In this document: positions 26,408 to 37,085 of the stretch, one piece after another
How the letters are laid out: every line of letters begins with the position of its first letter
Position numbering within the stretch: position 1 is the stretch's first letter
NCBI GenBank assembly: GCA_902526045.1
Contig: CABZJI010000001.1
Coordinates: 253,248-317,247, forward strand
Direction of reading: 5' to 3'
Length of the DNA: 64,000 nucleotides
From: an uncultured SAR86 cluster bacterium
GTDB taxonomy: Bacteria; Pseudomonadota; Gammaproteobacteria; Magnimaribacterales; AG-339-G14
Position numbers and translations under genes: made by a program
The notes under the pieces: model-generated
Databases searched by the model: none
Seen by the model: only the letters and a program-made list of their open reading frames with translations
Told to the model about the DNA's origin: nothing

Positions 26408-26602
26408 ATGGAAGAATACAAGAAATGGGAATGCATAGTCTGCGGCTTAATTTATGACGAAGCAGAAGGATGGCCCGATGATGGAATACCGCCTGGAACA
26501 AAATGGGAAGATGTTCCGGTTGATTGGGTTTGCCCAGATTGTGGTGTAGGCAAAGAAGATTTCGATATGGTGCCTTTTGAAGGCGCTGGAAAAAGTTATT
26601 AA
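26408..26602 (+). CDS. rubA: rubredoxin
   Basis: A 64-residue iron protein with one Fe(Cys)4 site: CIVC near residues 9-12 and CPDC near 42-45, with [16 protein letters not shown] between. Rubredoxins pass single electrons, for example to alkane hydroxylases or in oxidative-stress defence. The partner is not evident nearby. A TATAAT hexamer (26365-26370) lies 38 bases upstream. Its stop overlaps the next ATG (TAATG), coupling it to a dicarboxylate symporter for no obvious functional reason. Confidence 0.95.
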   Translation: MEEYKKWECIVCGLIYDEAEGWPDDGIPPGTKWEDVPVDWVCPDCGVGKEDFDMVPFEGAGKSY

Positions 26603-27828
26603 TGTCTTATACAACAAAAATCTTAATATCCATGCTTTTAGGTATTGGATTAGGATCGTTAATCAATTTATTTTTACTTGAACTATCGCTAATTAATATT
26701 GCATTAAATTTATTTGATGCTGTCGGTGAGATTTTTATTTCATCTCTTAAGTTGATGGTAGTTCCTCTTGTATTTTTTTCCTTAGTATCAGGAGTTGCTC
26801 AAATTGAAAATTCAAAAGAATTAGGTTCAATTAGTTTTAAAGCTATTACCTTTTACCTTGTTACAACCGCATTAGCTATCTCAACAGCATTATTCTTCGC
26901 TAATTTTTTTAACCCTGGAGAAGGAGTAGGTCTAGAAACTTCATCAACTTATTCTGCTCCTGAAGCTCCATCTTTAAAAGAAGTTCTTGTAAATATCATT
27001 CCGACTAATCCAATTCAAGCAATGGCAGATGGAGAAATGTTACAAATCATTGTCTTTTCTATATTGGTAGGATTTGCAGTGAAAGGGGTGGGCACTTATT
27101 CAGACGGCACTTCAAATTTTTTTAAATCAGGTAATGACCTAATGCTACGACTAGTAGAAATTATAATCATGTTTGCGCCCTTAGGAATCTTTTGTCTTTT
27201 GGTTTCTATATTTTCTGAAATAGGTTTTTTTATAATCTATGATCTTGCAGGTTATTTCTTTCTTATTTCATTTGTATTGATATTTCATGCTTTGATCACT
27301 TATGGATCAATACTCTCATTTTTTAAATTAAGTCCAATTATCTTCTTCAGGAAACTCAGAGAGGTTTTGTTATTTGCATTTAGTACATCTTCAAGCAGCG
27401 CAACAATGCCTTTAACTTTAAAAACGGTCAAAGAAAAGCTTGGTGTTGATCAGTCAGTTGCATCATTTTGTATTCCTCTCGGGGCAACTATAAACATGGA
27501 TGGAACTGCAATTATGCAAGGCATCGCAACCGTTTTTATTGCTCAAGCTTATGGAGTTGATTTACAAATTACAGATTATTTAATGGTGATTTTGACAGCT
27601 ACTCTTGCTTCTATAGGTACTGCAGGTGTTCCTGGTGTTGGTCTTATAATGCTAGCGATGGTTCTCCAACAAGTAGGTCTACCTGTAGAAGGAATTGCTT
27701 TAATAATTGGTGTGGATAGACTTTTAGATATGATCAGAACGGCTGTAAATGTATCCGGGGATTCGATGATCGCATGTATTATTTCTTCAACTCAAGGCAC
27801 CTTGAATAAAACAAAATTCTTTGGTTGA
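26602..27828 (+). CDS. dicarboxylate/amino acid:cation symporter (DAACS family)
   Basis: A 408-residue transporter related to GltP, DctA and GltPh. The serine-rich re-entrant hairpin 1 (SSSSATMPL), the NMDGTA motif of helix 7 (ATINMDGTA) and the helix 8 segment VDRLLDMIRTAVNVSGDS are present. It should import glutamate, aspartate or C4-dicarboxylates with Na+ or H+. The helix 8 Arg in LDMIRT followed by NVSGD differs between amino-acid and dicarboxylate carriers, but I cannot decide the substrate from it. Confidence 0.9.
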   Translation: MSYTTKILISMLLGIGLGSLINLFLLELSLINIALNLFDAVGEIFISSLKLMVVPLVFFSLVSGVAQIENSKELGSISFKAITFYLVTTALAISTALFFANFFNPGEGVGLETSSTYSAPEAPSLKEVLVNIIPTNPIQAMADGEMLQIIVFSILVGFAVKGVGTYSDGTSNFFKSGNDLMLRLVEIIIMFAPLGIFCLLVSIFSEIGFFIIYDLAGYFFLISFVLIFHALITYGSILSFFKLSPIIFFRKLREVLLFAFSTSSSSATMPLTLKTVKEKLGVDQSVASFCIPLGATINMDGTAIMQGIATVFIAQAYGVDLQITDYLMVILTATLASIGTAGVPGVGLIMLAMVLQQVGLPVEGIALIIGVDRLLDMIRTAVNVSGDSMIACIISSTQGTLNKTKFFG

Positions 27829-27896
27829 GTCATTCTTAAACTCATATAACAAAACACAAATTTCTGATAAATTAGCGCGATCTTTAGGAGAACTTT

Positions 27897-29879
27897 ATGG
27901 AATCTAATCTAATTTTACCTCCACTTTTTGGTATTTTTGGTCTGGCGGTTGCCTTTATTTTGTACTTATTAGTTATGAGGTATGACGGAGGTTCAGACAA
28001 AGTTAAAAAAATTGGTGACCAAATCCACTTAGGTGCTATGGTTTTCATGAGACGTGAATATACCTACCTTGCGATGTTTGTAGCTGTTCTGATCGTTCTA
28101 TCTTATTTATTTTTAGGAGTAAATACTGCTTTAGCAGTCACAGCTGGAGCATTATCATCCTCCCTTGCTGGTTGGCTTGGTATGTTCTCTGCCACTAAAG
28201 CGAATGTTAGAACTGCAACTGCTGCTTCAAATTCAGGTGCACAGGCAGCTCTCTCAGTGGCTTTTTATGGTGGATCAATTATGGGTCTATGTGTAGCTTC
28301 CCTGGGATTAGTTGGCCTAGGGGGTCTTTACTTCTACTTTGGAGGAGACCCTGATACTGCAAGAGCAATAGAAGGTTTTGGAATGGGTGCATCTTGTGTA
28401 GCTCTATTTTCTCGTGTAGGAGGAGGTATTTATACAAAAAGTGCTGATGTTGGTGCTGACTTAGTTGGAAAAGTAGAAGCTGGAATACCAGAAGATGATC
28501 CAAGAAATCCAGGCGTTATCGCTGACAACGTGGGAGATAATGTTGGTGATGTTGCTGGAATGGGTTCCGATATTTTTGAATCCTATTGCGGCGCCATGAT
28601 TGCTTCAATTGCAATTGCCGCCACCATAGATAACACGGGAATGATGGCATTGCCCCTCGCCTTAGCTTCGCTTGGATTGTTGGCATCTATACTTGGAATC
28701 ATTATTGTTAGAGTATTTTCAAAAGCTGACCCCGGAACAGCATTAAGAACAGGGACAATAGGATCTGCGATTCTTTTCATAATTGCAGCTTATTTTTTAA
28801 TCCAAATGATTTTGACGGAAAATGCGGTAAACACTTGGTTGGCTGTATTAGCTGGTGCTGTGGGTGGGGTAATCATTGGATTGATAACAGAATATTACAC
28901 AGGATCAAAACCGGTTGAAAAAATTGCTAAATCTGGAGAAACAGGTCCTGCTACAGTAATGATTACAGGACTTTCAGTTGGAATGCAGTCTGTTGTTTTG
29001 CCTATCCTCGTTCTAGCCACGATAATTTTGGTTTCGACTTCGCTTGTTGGTTTATATGGAGTTGGCATAGCTGCAGTTGGAATGCTTGCAACAGTTGGAA
29101 TAACAATGGCAATTGATGCTTACGGACCTGTCGCTGATAATGCCGGTGGAATCGCAGAAATGTCTGGCATGGGAAGCGAAACAAGAGAAATAACAGACTC
29201 TTTAGATGAACTAGGTAATTCAACAGCTGCAATTGGTAAAGGCTTTGCAATAGGAGCTGCTGCACTAGCTGCACTAGCAATCATTGCTGCTTTTGTCGAA
29301 ACGGTTGCTCATACTAGAGGTAGTTTTGAATTGCTACTCTCAGATCCCAGAGTTTTAGTTGGCATGTTTATAGGAATTTCAATCCCTTTCTTAATTTCTT
29401 CCATCACTATGACAGCAGTAGGGGACGCTGCTTTTGATATGATTAATGAGATAAGAAGACAATTCAGAGAAATCCCCGGTTTATTGGAAGGAAATGCGGA
29501 ACCAGATACTACTAAGTGTGTTGATATTGCTACCTCAGCTGCTTTAAGAAGAATGCTGCTCCCAGGAGTAATTGCTGTTAGCGCTCCTGCTGTGGTTGGC
29601 TTTGGTCTTGGACCAGAATCCCTTGGAGGAATGTTAGGAGGTGGTTTGATTGGTTGTGTATCAATGGCACTTATGATGGCTAATGCTGGCGGAGCTTGGG
29701 ATAATGCCAAAAAGTTCATTGAAAAGGGAAATCTAGGAGGAAAAGGAACAGATACTCACTCTGCAGCTGTGGTCGGCGATACTGTTGGAGATCCGTTTAA
29801 AGATACCTCAGGACCTGCTATGAATATCCTTATAAATGTAATGGCAATTGTTAGCCTAGTGATTTCACCTTTGTTGTAG
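27897..29879 (+). CDS. hppA: membrane-bound cation-pumping pyrophosphatase, K+-dependent type
   Basis: A 660-residue, about 16-helix pump that uses pyrophosphate hydrolysis to move H+ or Na+ outward. Substrate motifs are [16 protein letters not shown] and near the end [14 protein letters not shown]. The K+-dependence site reads GNSTAA (440-445): K+-independent enzymes have Lys at the first Ala, so Ala444 marks the K+-dependent class, which contains both Na+ and H+ pumps. A good ribosome-binding site (AGGAGA) precedes the ATG. It gives extra ion-motive force from waste pyrophosphate. Only 3 bases separate its stop from the convergent recG. Confidence 0.95.
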   Translation: MESNLILPPLFGIFGLAVAFILYLLVMRYDGGSDKVKKIGDQIHLGAMVFMRREYTYLAMFVAVLIVLSYLFLGVNTALAVTAGALSSSLAGWLGMFSATKANVRTATAASNSGAQAALSVAFYGGSIMGLCVASLGLVGLGGLYFYFGGDPDTARAIEGFGMGASCVALFSRVGGGIYTKSADVGADLVGKVEAGIPEDDPRNPGVIADNVGDNVGDVAGMGSDIFESYCGAMIASIAIAATIDNTGMMALPLALASLGLLASILGIIIVRVFSKADPGTALRTGTIGSAILFIIAAYFLIQMILTENAVNTWLAVLAGAVGGVIIGLITEYYTGSKPVEKIAKSGETGPATVMITGLSVGMQSVVLPILVLATIILVSTSLVGLYGVGIAAVGMLATVGITMAIDAYGPVADNAGGIAEMSGMGSETREITDSLDELGNSTAAIGKGFAIGAAALAALAIIAAFVETVAHTRGSFELLLSDPRVLVGMFIGISIPFLISSITMTAVGDAAFDMINEIRRQFREIPGLLEGNAEPDTTKCVDIATSAALRRMLLPGVIAVSAPAVVGFGLGPESLGGMLGGGLIGCVSMALMMANAGGAWDNAKKFIEKGNLGGKGTDTHSAAVVGDTVGDPFKDTSGPAMNILINVMAIVSLVISPLL

Positions 29880-29882
29880 TTA

Positions 29883-31970
29883 CTACTGGGCCTTTATATA
29901 TAATTGATCCTGTCCGATCCATCGGTCAATAAGTTTTTCTAATTTGATTGATTCCAAGTTAGAGATTCTTTCTGTAAGAGACTGACTTATTTTGAGGAGT
30001 TGCGCATCTCTAGATATATCAGAGATTTTAAAATCAATACCTCCTGATTGTCTTATGCCTAATAATTCTCCTGCTCCTCTCAATTCCAAATCAATCTCAG
30101 ATATATCAAATCCATTTGAGTATTTCTTCATTGCTTCAAGGCGTTTTTGAGCATTTTCACTTATTGGATCTTGGTAAAGTAAAGCGCAAAAAGAATTCAT
30201 ATCTGGTCCTCTACCAACTCTACCTCTCAATTGATGAAGTTGTGATAATCCTAATCTTTCTGCATTTTCTATTATCATCAGACTAGCATTGGGAACATCC
30301 ATGCCGACCTCGATTACAGTTGTACACACCAATATATCAATAAGTCCATTTCTGAAGTCTATTATGTTTTTTTCTTTTTCTTCGCTACTCAGTTTGCTGT
30401 GAACTAATTCAGACCGTAGCTCTGGAGCATATTCTCTTATCCACTCTAGACTGGTCTCTGCTGATTGCACATCAAATGAATCATTATCTTCAATCATTGT
30501 GCATAACCAATATACTTGGTTGCCATCTTTGCATACCTTTTGAAGCCTACTAGTGATCTCCAACCTTTTATCATTTGATAAAACTACAGTTTTTACTGGA
30601 TTTCTTCCTGGAGGAAGTTCATCTATGACGGATAAATCTAAATCTGAGAAAATCGTCATAGCTAATGTCCTGGGAATTGGCGTAGCTGTCATGAACAATT
30701 GATGCGGCATTTCTTCAGATGTTGATTTTGATGCCAAATCAAATCGTTGCTTGACGCCAAATCTTTGTTGCTCATCTACAACTATTAATGCAAGACTCTT
30801 AAATTCAATGTTTTTTTGAAACACTGTATGCGTTCCAATGAGAATATCAATTTCGCCATTGATTAACTTCTTTTCAATTTTTTCTTTCTCTTTTTTTTTG
30901 GTTTTACCTAAAAGGAGTTCAATAGAGATATTTTTATCCTTGAACCAACTAACAAAGTTTTCAAAATGTTGTCTTGCTAAGACTTCCGTGGGACACATTA
31001 ATACCGACTGCTTTTTATTTTGAGAGCAAATGTTCATAGCTGCGGCAGCGACAATAGTTTTCCCAGAGCCAACGTCACCTTGTATGAGCCTCCTCATGGG
31101 TTTTTTTTCTTGAAAATTCATCATGATTTCTTGAACAACCTTTTGCTGAGCCTTTGTTGGTTGGAAAGGAATATTTAGATTAAAGTTTTCTAAGTTTAAT
31201 TTTTGACTGGAAAGATCAAAAGATTTCATTTTATTTATCCTGTCAGAAGAAATATTTATAGCGATTTGATTTGCGGCAAATTCCTCCACTATCAACCTCT
31301 TTTGTGCAGGATGACTGAAAGCCCTGAGTTGATTGAGATCATCGTCAACTGAGGGCGTATGTATTTTGGTAATTGCATCTCTTCCTTTAGGAAAATCCAT
31401 ATTATTACTTTCGAAGAAATCATCTGCATCTTTCATGCAGATATCATCTAAGTTGAGAGCACTTAAAGCCTGTCTTATTATGGTTTTTAATCTAAATTGG
31501 GTAAGACCAGAGACAGTTGGATATACTGGGTTGTAAGTGTTATCCAAATCAGGTCTTTCTGAGGATAAAAAAACTTTATAACTTGGATGAAACATTTCAA
31601 TTTTAGAGCCATTAATTTTTACATTACCGTAAGCCCGAACAACTTTACCTTTTTCAAATGCCTTTGCTTGAGCTTGTGAAAAATAAAACATTCTTATATT
31701 GAGAAAGCCAGTCCCATCAGTAATTTTTGCTAAAAAGGATCTTCTTCCAGGAAAATAAATTTTACTTTCAATTATTTCTCCTTCTACATGAGCAGTTTGA
31801 TTTTGATTTAAGGTTTTAATTTCATTTAGTTTAGTTTTATTTTCATACCTTGTTGGTAAATGAAAAATTAGATCCTCAATTGTATGGATGTTTAAAGATT
31901 TTAATTGCGTCTCAATTTTTGGACCAACGCCTTTGATTTTTTTTAGGTCATCCGTAAGCAATAAAGACAC
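29883..31970 (-). CDS. recG: ATP-dependent DNA helicase RecG
   Basis: A 695-residue fork-reversal and branch-migration helicase. The N-terminal wedge/OB domain (about 60-160) is followed by Walker A GDVGSGKT and motif II reading DEQQRFG, where E. coli has DEQH. Later helicase motifs [19 protein letters not shown] and [11 protein letters not shown] are present. The start is GTG and overlaps the ridA stop by one base. It is last in gmk-rpoZ-spoT-ridA-recG. Confidence 0.95.
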   Translation of the reverse strand: MSLLLTDDLKKIKGVGPKIETQLKSLNIHTIEDLIFHLPTRYENKTKLNEIKTLNQNQTAHVEGEIIESKIYFPGRRSFLAKITDGTGFLNIRMFYFSQAQAKAFEKGKVVRAYGNVKINGSKIEMFHPSYKVFLSSERPDLDNTYNPVYPTVSGLTQFRLKTIIRQALSALNLDDICMKDADDFFESNNMDFPKGRDAITKIHTPSVDDDLNQLRAFSHPAQKRLIVEEFAANQIAINISSDRINKMKSFDLSSQKLNLENFNLNIPFQPTKAQQKVVQEIMMNFQEKKPMRRLIQGDVGSGKTIVAAAAMNICSQNKKQSVLMCPTEVLARQHFENFVSWFKDKNISIELLLGKTKKKEKEKIEKKLINGEIDILIGTHTVFQKNIEFKSLALIVVDEQQRFGVKQRFDLASKSTSEEMPHQLFMTATPIPRTLAMTIFSDLDLSVIDELPPGRNPVKTVVLSNDKRLEITSRLQKVCKDGNQVYWLCTMIEDNDSFDVQSAETSLEWIREYAPELRSELVHSKLSSEEKEKNIIDFRNGLIDILVCTTVIEVGMDVPNASLMIIENAERLGLSQLHQLRGRVGRGPDMNSFCALLYQDPISENAQKRLEAMKKYSNGFDISEIDLELRGAGELLGIRQSGGIDFKISDISRDAQLLKISQSLTERISNLESIKLEKLIDRWIGQDQLYIKAQ

Positions 31971-32347
31971 TATTCTTTATAAGCTATTGATTCAATCTCA
32001 ATTGAGGAATTTTTTGGTAATGAAGATATTTCGTACGCTGCTCTTGCAGGATAGGGCTTTTCTAATGTGCTTTCCATGATCTCATTAACCTTTTGAAAAT
32101 TAGATAAATCTGTCAATAAGATATTAAATTTAACTACATCATTAATAGAGTATCCAGCCTCTTCACAGATTGATGTAATGTTTTTGAACACTTGAATTAT
32201 TTCTTCTTCAAATCCCTTGACTAATTTCATGGTGGCTGGATCTAAACCTATTTGTCCAGATATGAAAAGGAACTTATCTGCTAAAACCGCTTGAGAATAC
32301 GTTCCTATAGCTTTAGGAGCATTATCGGAATAAATTATTTTTTTCAC
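31970..32347 (-). CDS. ridA: RidA family enamine/imine deaminase
   Basis: A 125-residue protein starting with GTG. The conserved N-terminal block APKAIGTYSQAV, FISGQIGLDP, and the C-terminal YPARAAYE with the key Arg identify RidA (YjgF/YER057c). It hydrolyses reactive 2-aminoacrylate made by pyridoxal enzymes. The position between spoT and recG is as in Pseudomonas; E. coli has trmH here instead. Confidence 0.93.
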   Translation of the reverse strand: MKKIIYSDNAPKAIGTYSQAVLADKFLFISGQIGLDPATMKLVKGFEEEIIQVFKNITSICEEAGYSINDVVKFNILLTDLSNFQKVNEIMESTLEKPYPARAAYEISSLPKNSSIEIESIAYKE

Positions 32348-32351
32348 TAAT

Positions 32352-34502
32352 TTATCTAATTTTCAATTTTCTATCTTCTGAGGAATGGACTCTATTAACC
32401 GAAAGTACATTTTTAGTTTTCTTTAAGGCTTTCATAACTTTCGCTAAATCATCCCTTCCAGATACTTCAATAACTAGGAAAAGTTGTACTTGATTTCCGA
32501 CAGGACTTTCACCTCTTATTCCCTCGATGTTCTTATCCATTTCAGAAATTGCTGAAGATATTTCTGCCAAGATACCTGGCCTATCTTGTGTTGTTACAAC
32601 AAGTTCGGCAGAAAAGTTTCCGTCAATATCATCTTCCCATTGAACAGGTGCGCATAAAGCTGGATTATCTTTGATGGGCAGAATGTTCTTACATCTTTCC
32701 TGGTGGATAACCATTCCTCTTCCTGCAGTAAAATGAGCTACAACAGGATCTCCAGGAATAGGCTTACAACATGGTCCATAATTAACTAAAAGGCCTTCTG
32801 AGCCAGAAATTTGTAGATTACTCGATTCAATTAAACTTGGAGAATCAAAATCAATTGCTTGCATAATCTGGTTCGCAACAAAATTGCTTGGCCTAATTCC
32901 TAGACCAATCTGTTGCAAAAGATCATTAAGAGAACTTACTTTTAATGAATCTAGAAGTTTTGACATTCTTGATTTTGGTATACTTCTCAGCTTCAAGTTA
33001 TGTTGGGCAAGGGAATTCTCTAAAAGCTTTTTGCCAAACTTTCTTGCTTCAGAGGATCTTAAGTTTTTTAATTGGTGTCTGATGGCGCTCCTGGCCCTTG
33101 AGGTTACAACCATTTCAAGCCAAGAGGGTTGAGCCTGTGGAATATCATCAGTAATGATTTCAACAGTTTGTCCGCTCTCAAGAGGAACGCTAAGAGGAGC
33201 AAGATTTTTATTAATCCTACAGCCTCTGCAATGAAGGCCAATATCGGAATGAACCATAAAGGCAAAATCGATAGGAGTTGACCCTTTTGGCAATTCGATA
33301 ATTCTCCCTTTTGGAGTGAATACATATATCTCATTAGGCACCAATCCAGTTTTTATGATTTCAACAAAGTCTCTAGAATTCTCTGTATTTTTTTGAATTT
33401 CCACTAAGTTATTTACCCACCTTCTTGCTCTAGCCTGAACAGGACTGTCTTTTTCTTCTCCAGATTTATATAACCAATGCGCAGCAATGCCAAATTCAGC
33501 AAGCTCATCCATTTCACTTGTTCTAATTTGGATTTCAACAGGCAATCCATCAAAAGTTATGACTCCAGTATGAAGAGATTGATATGAATTAGATTTTGGT
33601 ATAGCGATATAGTCTTTAAATCTTCCTTCTATCGGATTGAATGCATTATGTAAAACTCCAAGCGCCTTATAACAATCCATTGCAGAATCAACTGTTATTT
33701 TAAAAGCGTAAACATCTAAAACTTCAGATAAAGGCTTTCCTTGTTTTCGCATTTTTTTGAAGATTCCATAAAGATGTTTTTGCCTTCCTACGACTTCACC
33801 AGATAGATTATTTTCCTTCAATTTTTCCTTCATGGATTTTTCAATTTTAGACAAAATTCTTTTCCTTCCTTTAGTTGCAGTATCAATAGCTTTTCTGAGA
33901 ATGGTTGCTCTGTGAGGGTTTAAAACTTCAAAAGCCCTATCTTCTAATTCTCTATATATTTGGTGCATACCAATTCTGTGTGCAATGGGCGCATATATTT
34001 CAATTGTTTCTTTAGAAATTCTTTTTTGTTTATCTACAGCAAGATGATTCAATGTCCGCATGTTATGAAGTCTATCTGCTAGCTTGACAACTATCACCCT
34101 AATGTCTTGTGACATTGCTAGAACCATTTTTTGAAAATATTCAGCTTGCTCATCTTCTTTACCGCTGATTTTTATCTTGTCGAGCTTGCTAACTCCATCA
34201 ACAAGGTTCGCAACGTCTTTATTAAACTCTTTTGACAAAAATGACTTTGGTATGCCCGAGTCTTCGATAACATCATGAAGCATCGCAGCCGAGAGACTAT
34301 CCCCATCCATTTTGAATTTAGCCAGTATTTCCGCAACAGCTACGGGATGAGTAACGTAAGGATCACCACTGACACGATATTGACCGGAATGAGCATTGGC
34401 AGCAAAAAAGAAAGCTTTCCTTACTTGCTCCAATTGATCTGAATCCATATACGTCCTCAGACTTTTTGTTAAATCTTTTATAGAAGATACTTCAGCAGCC
34501 AT
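32352..34502 (-). CDS. spoT: bifunctional (p)ppGpp synthetase/hydrolase SpoT
   Basis: About 716 residues. The HD hydrolase domain has HDVIEDSG, the synthetase domain has FKDYIAIPKSNSYQSLHT and EIQIRT, then come the TGS domain (VFTPKGRI), a Cys-containing helical region (GPCCKPIPGD), and a C-terminal ACT domain. Both catalytic centres look intact, so it should make and degrade ppGpp. The first in-frame start is a TTG at 34520; the ATG at 34502 (MAAEVSS) is preferred. It is downstream of rpoZ, whose product takes part in ppGpp binding to RNA polymerase in E. coli. Confidence 0.95.
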   Translation of the reverse strand: MAAEVSSIKDLTKSLRTYMDSDQLEQVRKAFFFAANAHSGQYRVSGDPYVTHPVAVAEILAKFKMDGDSLSAAMLHDVIEDSGIPKSFLSKEFNKDVANLVDGVSKLDKIKISGKEDEQAEYFQKMVLAMSQDIRVIVVKLADRLHNMRTLNHLAVDKQKRISKETIEIYAPIAHRIGMHQIYRELEDRAFEVLNPHRATILRKAIDTATKGRKRILSKIEKSMKEKLKENNLSGEVVGRQKHLYGIFKKMRKQGKPLSEVLDVYAFKITVDSAMDCYKALGVLHNAFNPIEGRFKDYIAIPKSNSYQSLHTGVITFDGLPVEIQIRTSEMDELAEFGIAAHWLYKSGEEKDSPVQARARRWVNNLVEIQKNTENSRDFVEIIKTGLVPNEIYVFTPKGRIIELPKGSTPIDFAFMVHSDIGLHCRGCRINKNLAPLSVPLESGQTVEIITDDIPQAQPSWLEMVVTSRARSAIRHQLKNLRSSEARKFGKKLLENSLAQHNLKLRSIPKSRMSKLLDSLKVSSLNDLLQQIGLGIRPSNFVANQIMQAIDFDSPSLIESSNLQISGSEGLLVNYGPCCKPIPGDPVVAHFTAGRGMVIHQERCKNILPIKDNPALCAPVQWEDDIDGNFSAELVVTTQDRPGILAEISSAISEMDKNIEGIRGESPVGNQVQLFLVIEVSGRDDLAKVMKALKKTKNVLSVNRVHSSEDRKLKIR

Positions 34503-34539
34503 ACCACTGAATTTTAGCAAAATTGGAGAAAAATGGAGA

Positions 34540-34800
34540 TTAAGTCTCTGAATCTGAAGTTAGTTGTTCAGAAAGTTCTTCTTCAAAAATATCGAAATTA
34601 AACTCTTTAATGTTGTCTTGAGTTACTGTGCCAGCAGCTATCTCTCTAAGAGCAACAACAGTTGCCTTATCATCGCCGCTATCTATAGTTGGCTCTCTTC
34701 CATCAAGAGCTATCTGTCTGGCTCTTTTAGCAGCAAGCTTAACCATTTCAAAACGATTTGGAATCCTCTTTAAACAATCTTCAACAGTAATTCTAGCCAT
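34540..34800 (-). CDS. rpoZ: RNA polymerase omega subunit
   Basis: An 86-residue omega subunit. [20 protein letters not shown] and [12 protein letters not shown] are near-identical in kind to E. coli RpoZ, with the conserved ALREIAAG helix after. It supports assembly of RNA polymerase and forms one ppGpp site. It stands in gmk-rpoZ-spoT order with 42 bases after gmk and 37 before spoT. Confidence 0.95.
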   Translation of the reverse strand: MARITVEDCLKRIPNRFEMVKLAAKRARQIALDGREPTIDSGDDKATVVALREIAAGTVTQDNIKEFNFDIFEEELSEQLTSDSET

Positions 34801-34842
34801 ACTAACCTCGGAGTGAAGTGGATTCTACTTAATTTATAGTTC

Positions 34843-35472
34843 TTATTCCAGCAATTTTTTTACATGAGAAGATGTAATCCTCTCTAAAAAATCCTTTGGA
34901 TCACATCGGTCAAGAATTATAGATTTAAGATCTTTAAGAGCCGTGTCAAATTTGTCATTTAGAATGAGAAAATCGTAAATTCCGGAGTTAGATATTTCGC
35001 TTTTTGCTTCATTAATTCTTTTTTCGATTATTTCATTTTCATCAAGATTTCTATCAATAAGCCTCTTTTTTAGATCATCTATAGAAGGCGGCAATAAAAA
35101 GATTAAATAACAATCTATTTTACTTTTAACCTGCATCGCTCCTTGCCAATCCAATTCAAGAATAACATCCTTACCTTGACTGATAAATGTGTTAACTTTT
35201 TCTTGAGAAGTTCCATAATAATTATCAAATACCGTTGCATGCTCCAAAAAAACATTTTTTTTTATTTTATCTTCAAAACTTTTTTTATCGGTAAAGAAGT
35301 AGTCAACTCCTTCTTTTTCGTTCAACCTCTTTTCTCTTGTTGTATGAGAAATGCTTAAAACTGTACCTTCTGATCTTGGATCTTCTAAGAGTTTTTTTAT
35401 AAGACTTGTTTTTCCACCTCCAGAGGGGCTCGAAATAACAAAGATGTTTATATTTTGTTTATCCATTATCAT
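34843..35472 (-). CDS. gmk: guanylate kinase
   Basis: A 209-residue enzyme phosphorylating GMP to GDP. The P-loop is SSPSGGGKTSL, followed by SHTTREKRLNEKEGVDYFF, which binds GMP, and later VILELDWQGAMQVK. An alternative ATG lies two codons into the gene. It is divergent from pyrE with only 8 bases between the starts, so each promoter must lie in the other gene's coding region or transcription starts very close to the AUG. Confidence 0.95.
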   Translation of the reverse strand: MIMDKQNINIFVISSPSGGGKTSLIKKLLEDPRSEGTVLSISHTTREKRLNEKEGVDYFFTDKKSFEDKIKKNVFLEHATVFDNYYGTSQEKVNTFISQGKDVILELDWQGAMQVKSKIDCYLIFLLPPSIDDLKKRLIDRNLDENEIIEKRINEAKSEISNSGIYDFLILNDKFDTALKDLKSIILDRCDPKDFLERITSSHVKKLLE

Positions 35473-35480
35473 ATTAAATT

Positions 35481-36038
35481 ATGCACCCATTTATAAAAAA
35501 GGCTATCGAATTAGAAGCTCTTAAATTCGGTGATTTCACTTTAAAATCGGGACTTAAAAGTGAATATTTTTTTAATATTGCTTGTTTTTTTAATAGCCAA
35601 GACATACATTTTTTGGCTAGCCAATATTTTAAAGTTATCAAAAAAGCAAATTTAGAATTTGATGCCATGTATGGACCGGCATACAAAGGCATACCGTTGG
35701 CAACAGCGATAAGTCAGCTTTTCTATCTTGAGAAGAAAGAAAAAATTGAACTTATATTTGATAGGAAGGAAATTAAAGATCATGGTGAAGGTGGCAAGCT
35801 AATAGGAGATATTTCTGAAAAGAAAATATTAATAATAGATGACGTTTTAACTGCTGGCACCGCAATTAAAGAGACTGTTGAGATAATTCAACAAAATAAC
35901 GCTAAAACCGTTGCAGCAATAGTGGCACTCGATAGAATGGAGACAGATGCAAACTCTGTTACATTTAAAGAAAACCTTGAAAAAAGCTTATCAATTCCAA
36001 TATTAAGTATTGCAACTTTTGAAGATTTAAAAAAATAA
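35481..36038 (+). CDS. pyrE: orotate phosphoribosyltransferase
   Basis: A 185-residue pyrimidine enzyme making OMP from orotate and PRPP. The PRPP-binding motif is ILIIDDVLTAGTAI and the loop with FDRKEIKDHGEGG is typical of OPRTase. FKLKSG-like start (FTLKSGLKSEYF) fits the family. It is about 28 residues shorter than E. coli PyrE (213), mostly at the C-terminus. The next gene (riboflavin synthase) begins 2 bases after its stop. Confidence 0.93.
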   Translation: MHPFIKKAIELEALKFGDFTLKSGLKSEYFFNIACFFNSQDIHFLASQYFKVIKKANLEFDAMYGPAYKGIPLATAISQLFYLEKKEKIELIFDRKEIKDHGEGGKLIGDISEKKILIIDDVLTAGTAIKETVEIIQQNNAKTVAAIVALDRMETDANSVTFKENLEKSLSIPILSIATFEDLKK

Positions 36039-36040
36039 AG

Positions 36041-36628
36041 ATGTTTTCAGGAATAGTACAAACAAAAAGTGATGGGCACGAATCCAGCAAAACGGACTCT
36101 GGCATAAAGTTAAAAATTACTTCTAATGAATCTTTCTATCTTAATATTAAAAAAGGAGATAGTGTTTCAGTAGATGGCGTATGTCTGACTGTTACAGATT
36201 TTGGAGAAAATTACGCATTTTTTGATGTCATCCCTGAAACTCTTCGATGTACTAACCTGAATGAAATTAATGAAAATAGGATTTTCAATCTTGAACGTTC
36301 CTTAAAGTTCGGAGATGAGGTTGGAGGACATTTGGTTTCTGGGCATGTTCATGAAACTGGCACGGTAGAAGAGGTTATTTTTGGAGATGAGTACATACTT
36401 AAGATATCTTTTTCAAAAAACTTAAGTAAATACCTATTTAAAAAAGGATACGTTGCCATCAATGGTGCCAGCCTAACTATCAAAGATAAAGAAGATAGCT
36501 ATTTAACTGTTGCTTTGATCCCTGAAACTTTACAGGCAACAAATCTAAATAATCTGGTCAAAGGCGATAAAGTTAACTTAGAAGCTGATCAACAGATTGT
36601 TGCAACTGTTGATTCCACAGGAAACTAA
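36041..36628 (+). CDS. ribE: riboflavin synthase alpha subunit
   Basis: A 195-residue enzyme that forms riboflavin from two molecules of dimethylribityllumazine. It has two lumazine-binding halves: MFSGIVQT with VDGVCLTVTDF, and after VGGHLVSGHVHETG the second with INGASLTIKD. The gene is called ribC in some E. coli literature. There is no FMN riboswitch space in front because pyrE ends 2 bases upstream. Its stop is 3 bases from the convergent yqeY. Confidence 0.94.
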   Translation: MFSGIVQTKSDGHESSKTDSGIKLKITSNESFYLNIKKGDSVSVDGVCLTVTDFGENYAFFDVIPETLRCTNLNEINENRIFNLERSLKFGDEVGGHLVSGHVHETGTVEEVIFGDEYILKISFSKNLSKYLFKKGYVAINGASLTIKDKEDSYLTVALIPETLQATNLNNLVKGDKVNLEADQQIVATVDSTGN

Positions 36629-36631
36629 AAA

Positions 36632-37081
36632 TTAGGAAAGTAACCCTTTTACAATTTTACTGATTACAGCAGGATCGGCTTGACCGGAAGTTTTGTCTTT
36701 AAGGACTTTCATAACATTACCCATGTCCTTCATTGAGTTAGCAGATAAATCATTAATAGTTTCTGTAGCTAATTTTATAAGTTCTTCTTCGTTAATTTGC
36801 TCAGGAAGAAAACCTTGAATAATCTCTATTTCTTTTTGTTCTTTTTCGGCGAGTTCATTTCGTCCAGCATCATTATATTGTTTGATTGAATCATTGCGTT
36901 GTTTAATCATCTTCTGTAGAAGACTAAGTTCAACACTACTGTTTAAATCTGAACCTTGGGATATTTCTTCTTTTTGAAACTCAGCCAAGATCAGTCTTAA
37001 GACCATAGTTATTTCCTTACTGCCATCTTTAAGAGACCTAATGCTAGCCTCCCTTATTAAAGGTTTAAGTAAATCTGACAT
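36632..37081 (-). CDS. yqeY: GatB/YqeY domain protein
   Basis: A 149-residue YqeY protein. It has the family pattern: N-terminal helices with RLILAEFQKEEISQG, KMIKQRNDSIKQYNDAGR, EKEQKEIEIIQGFLPEQ, and a C-terminal KDMGNVMKVLKD with a final tail like that of GatB. It may act in tRNA-dependent amidation or proteostasis; the role is not established. It lies 4 bases after rpsU, the usual partner. Confidence 0.92.
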   Translation of the reverse strand: MSDLLKPLIREASIRSLKDGSKEITMVLRLILAEFQKEEISQGSDLNSSVELSLLQKMIKQRNDSIKQYNDAGRNELAEKEQKEIEIIQGFLPEQINEEELIKLATETINDLSANSMKDMGNVMKVLKDKTSGQADPAVISKIVKGLLS

Positions 37082-37085
37082 GGAA

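Noticed and set aside
28279-29719. Several antisense open frames inside hppA, rich in Leu and Gln or in Pro and Ile.
   Set aside because: They are shadows of the repetitive Gly/Ala/Ile codon pattern of the pump gene on the other strand; no start signals or domains.
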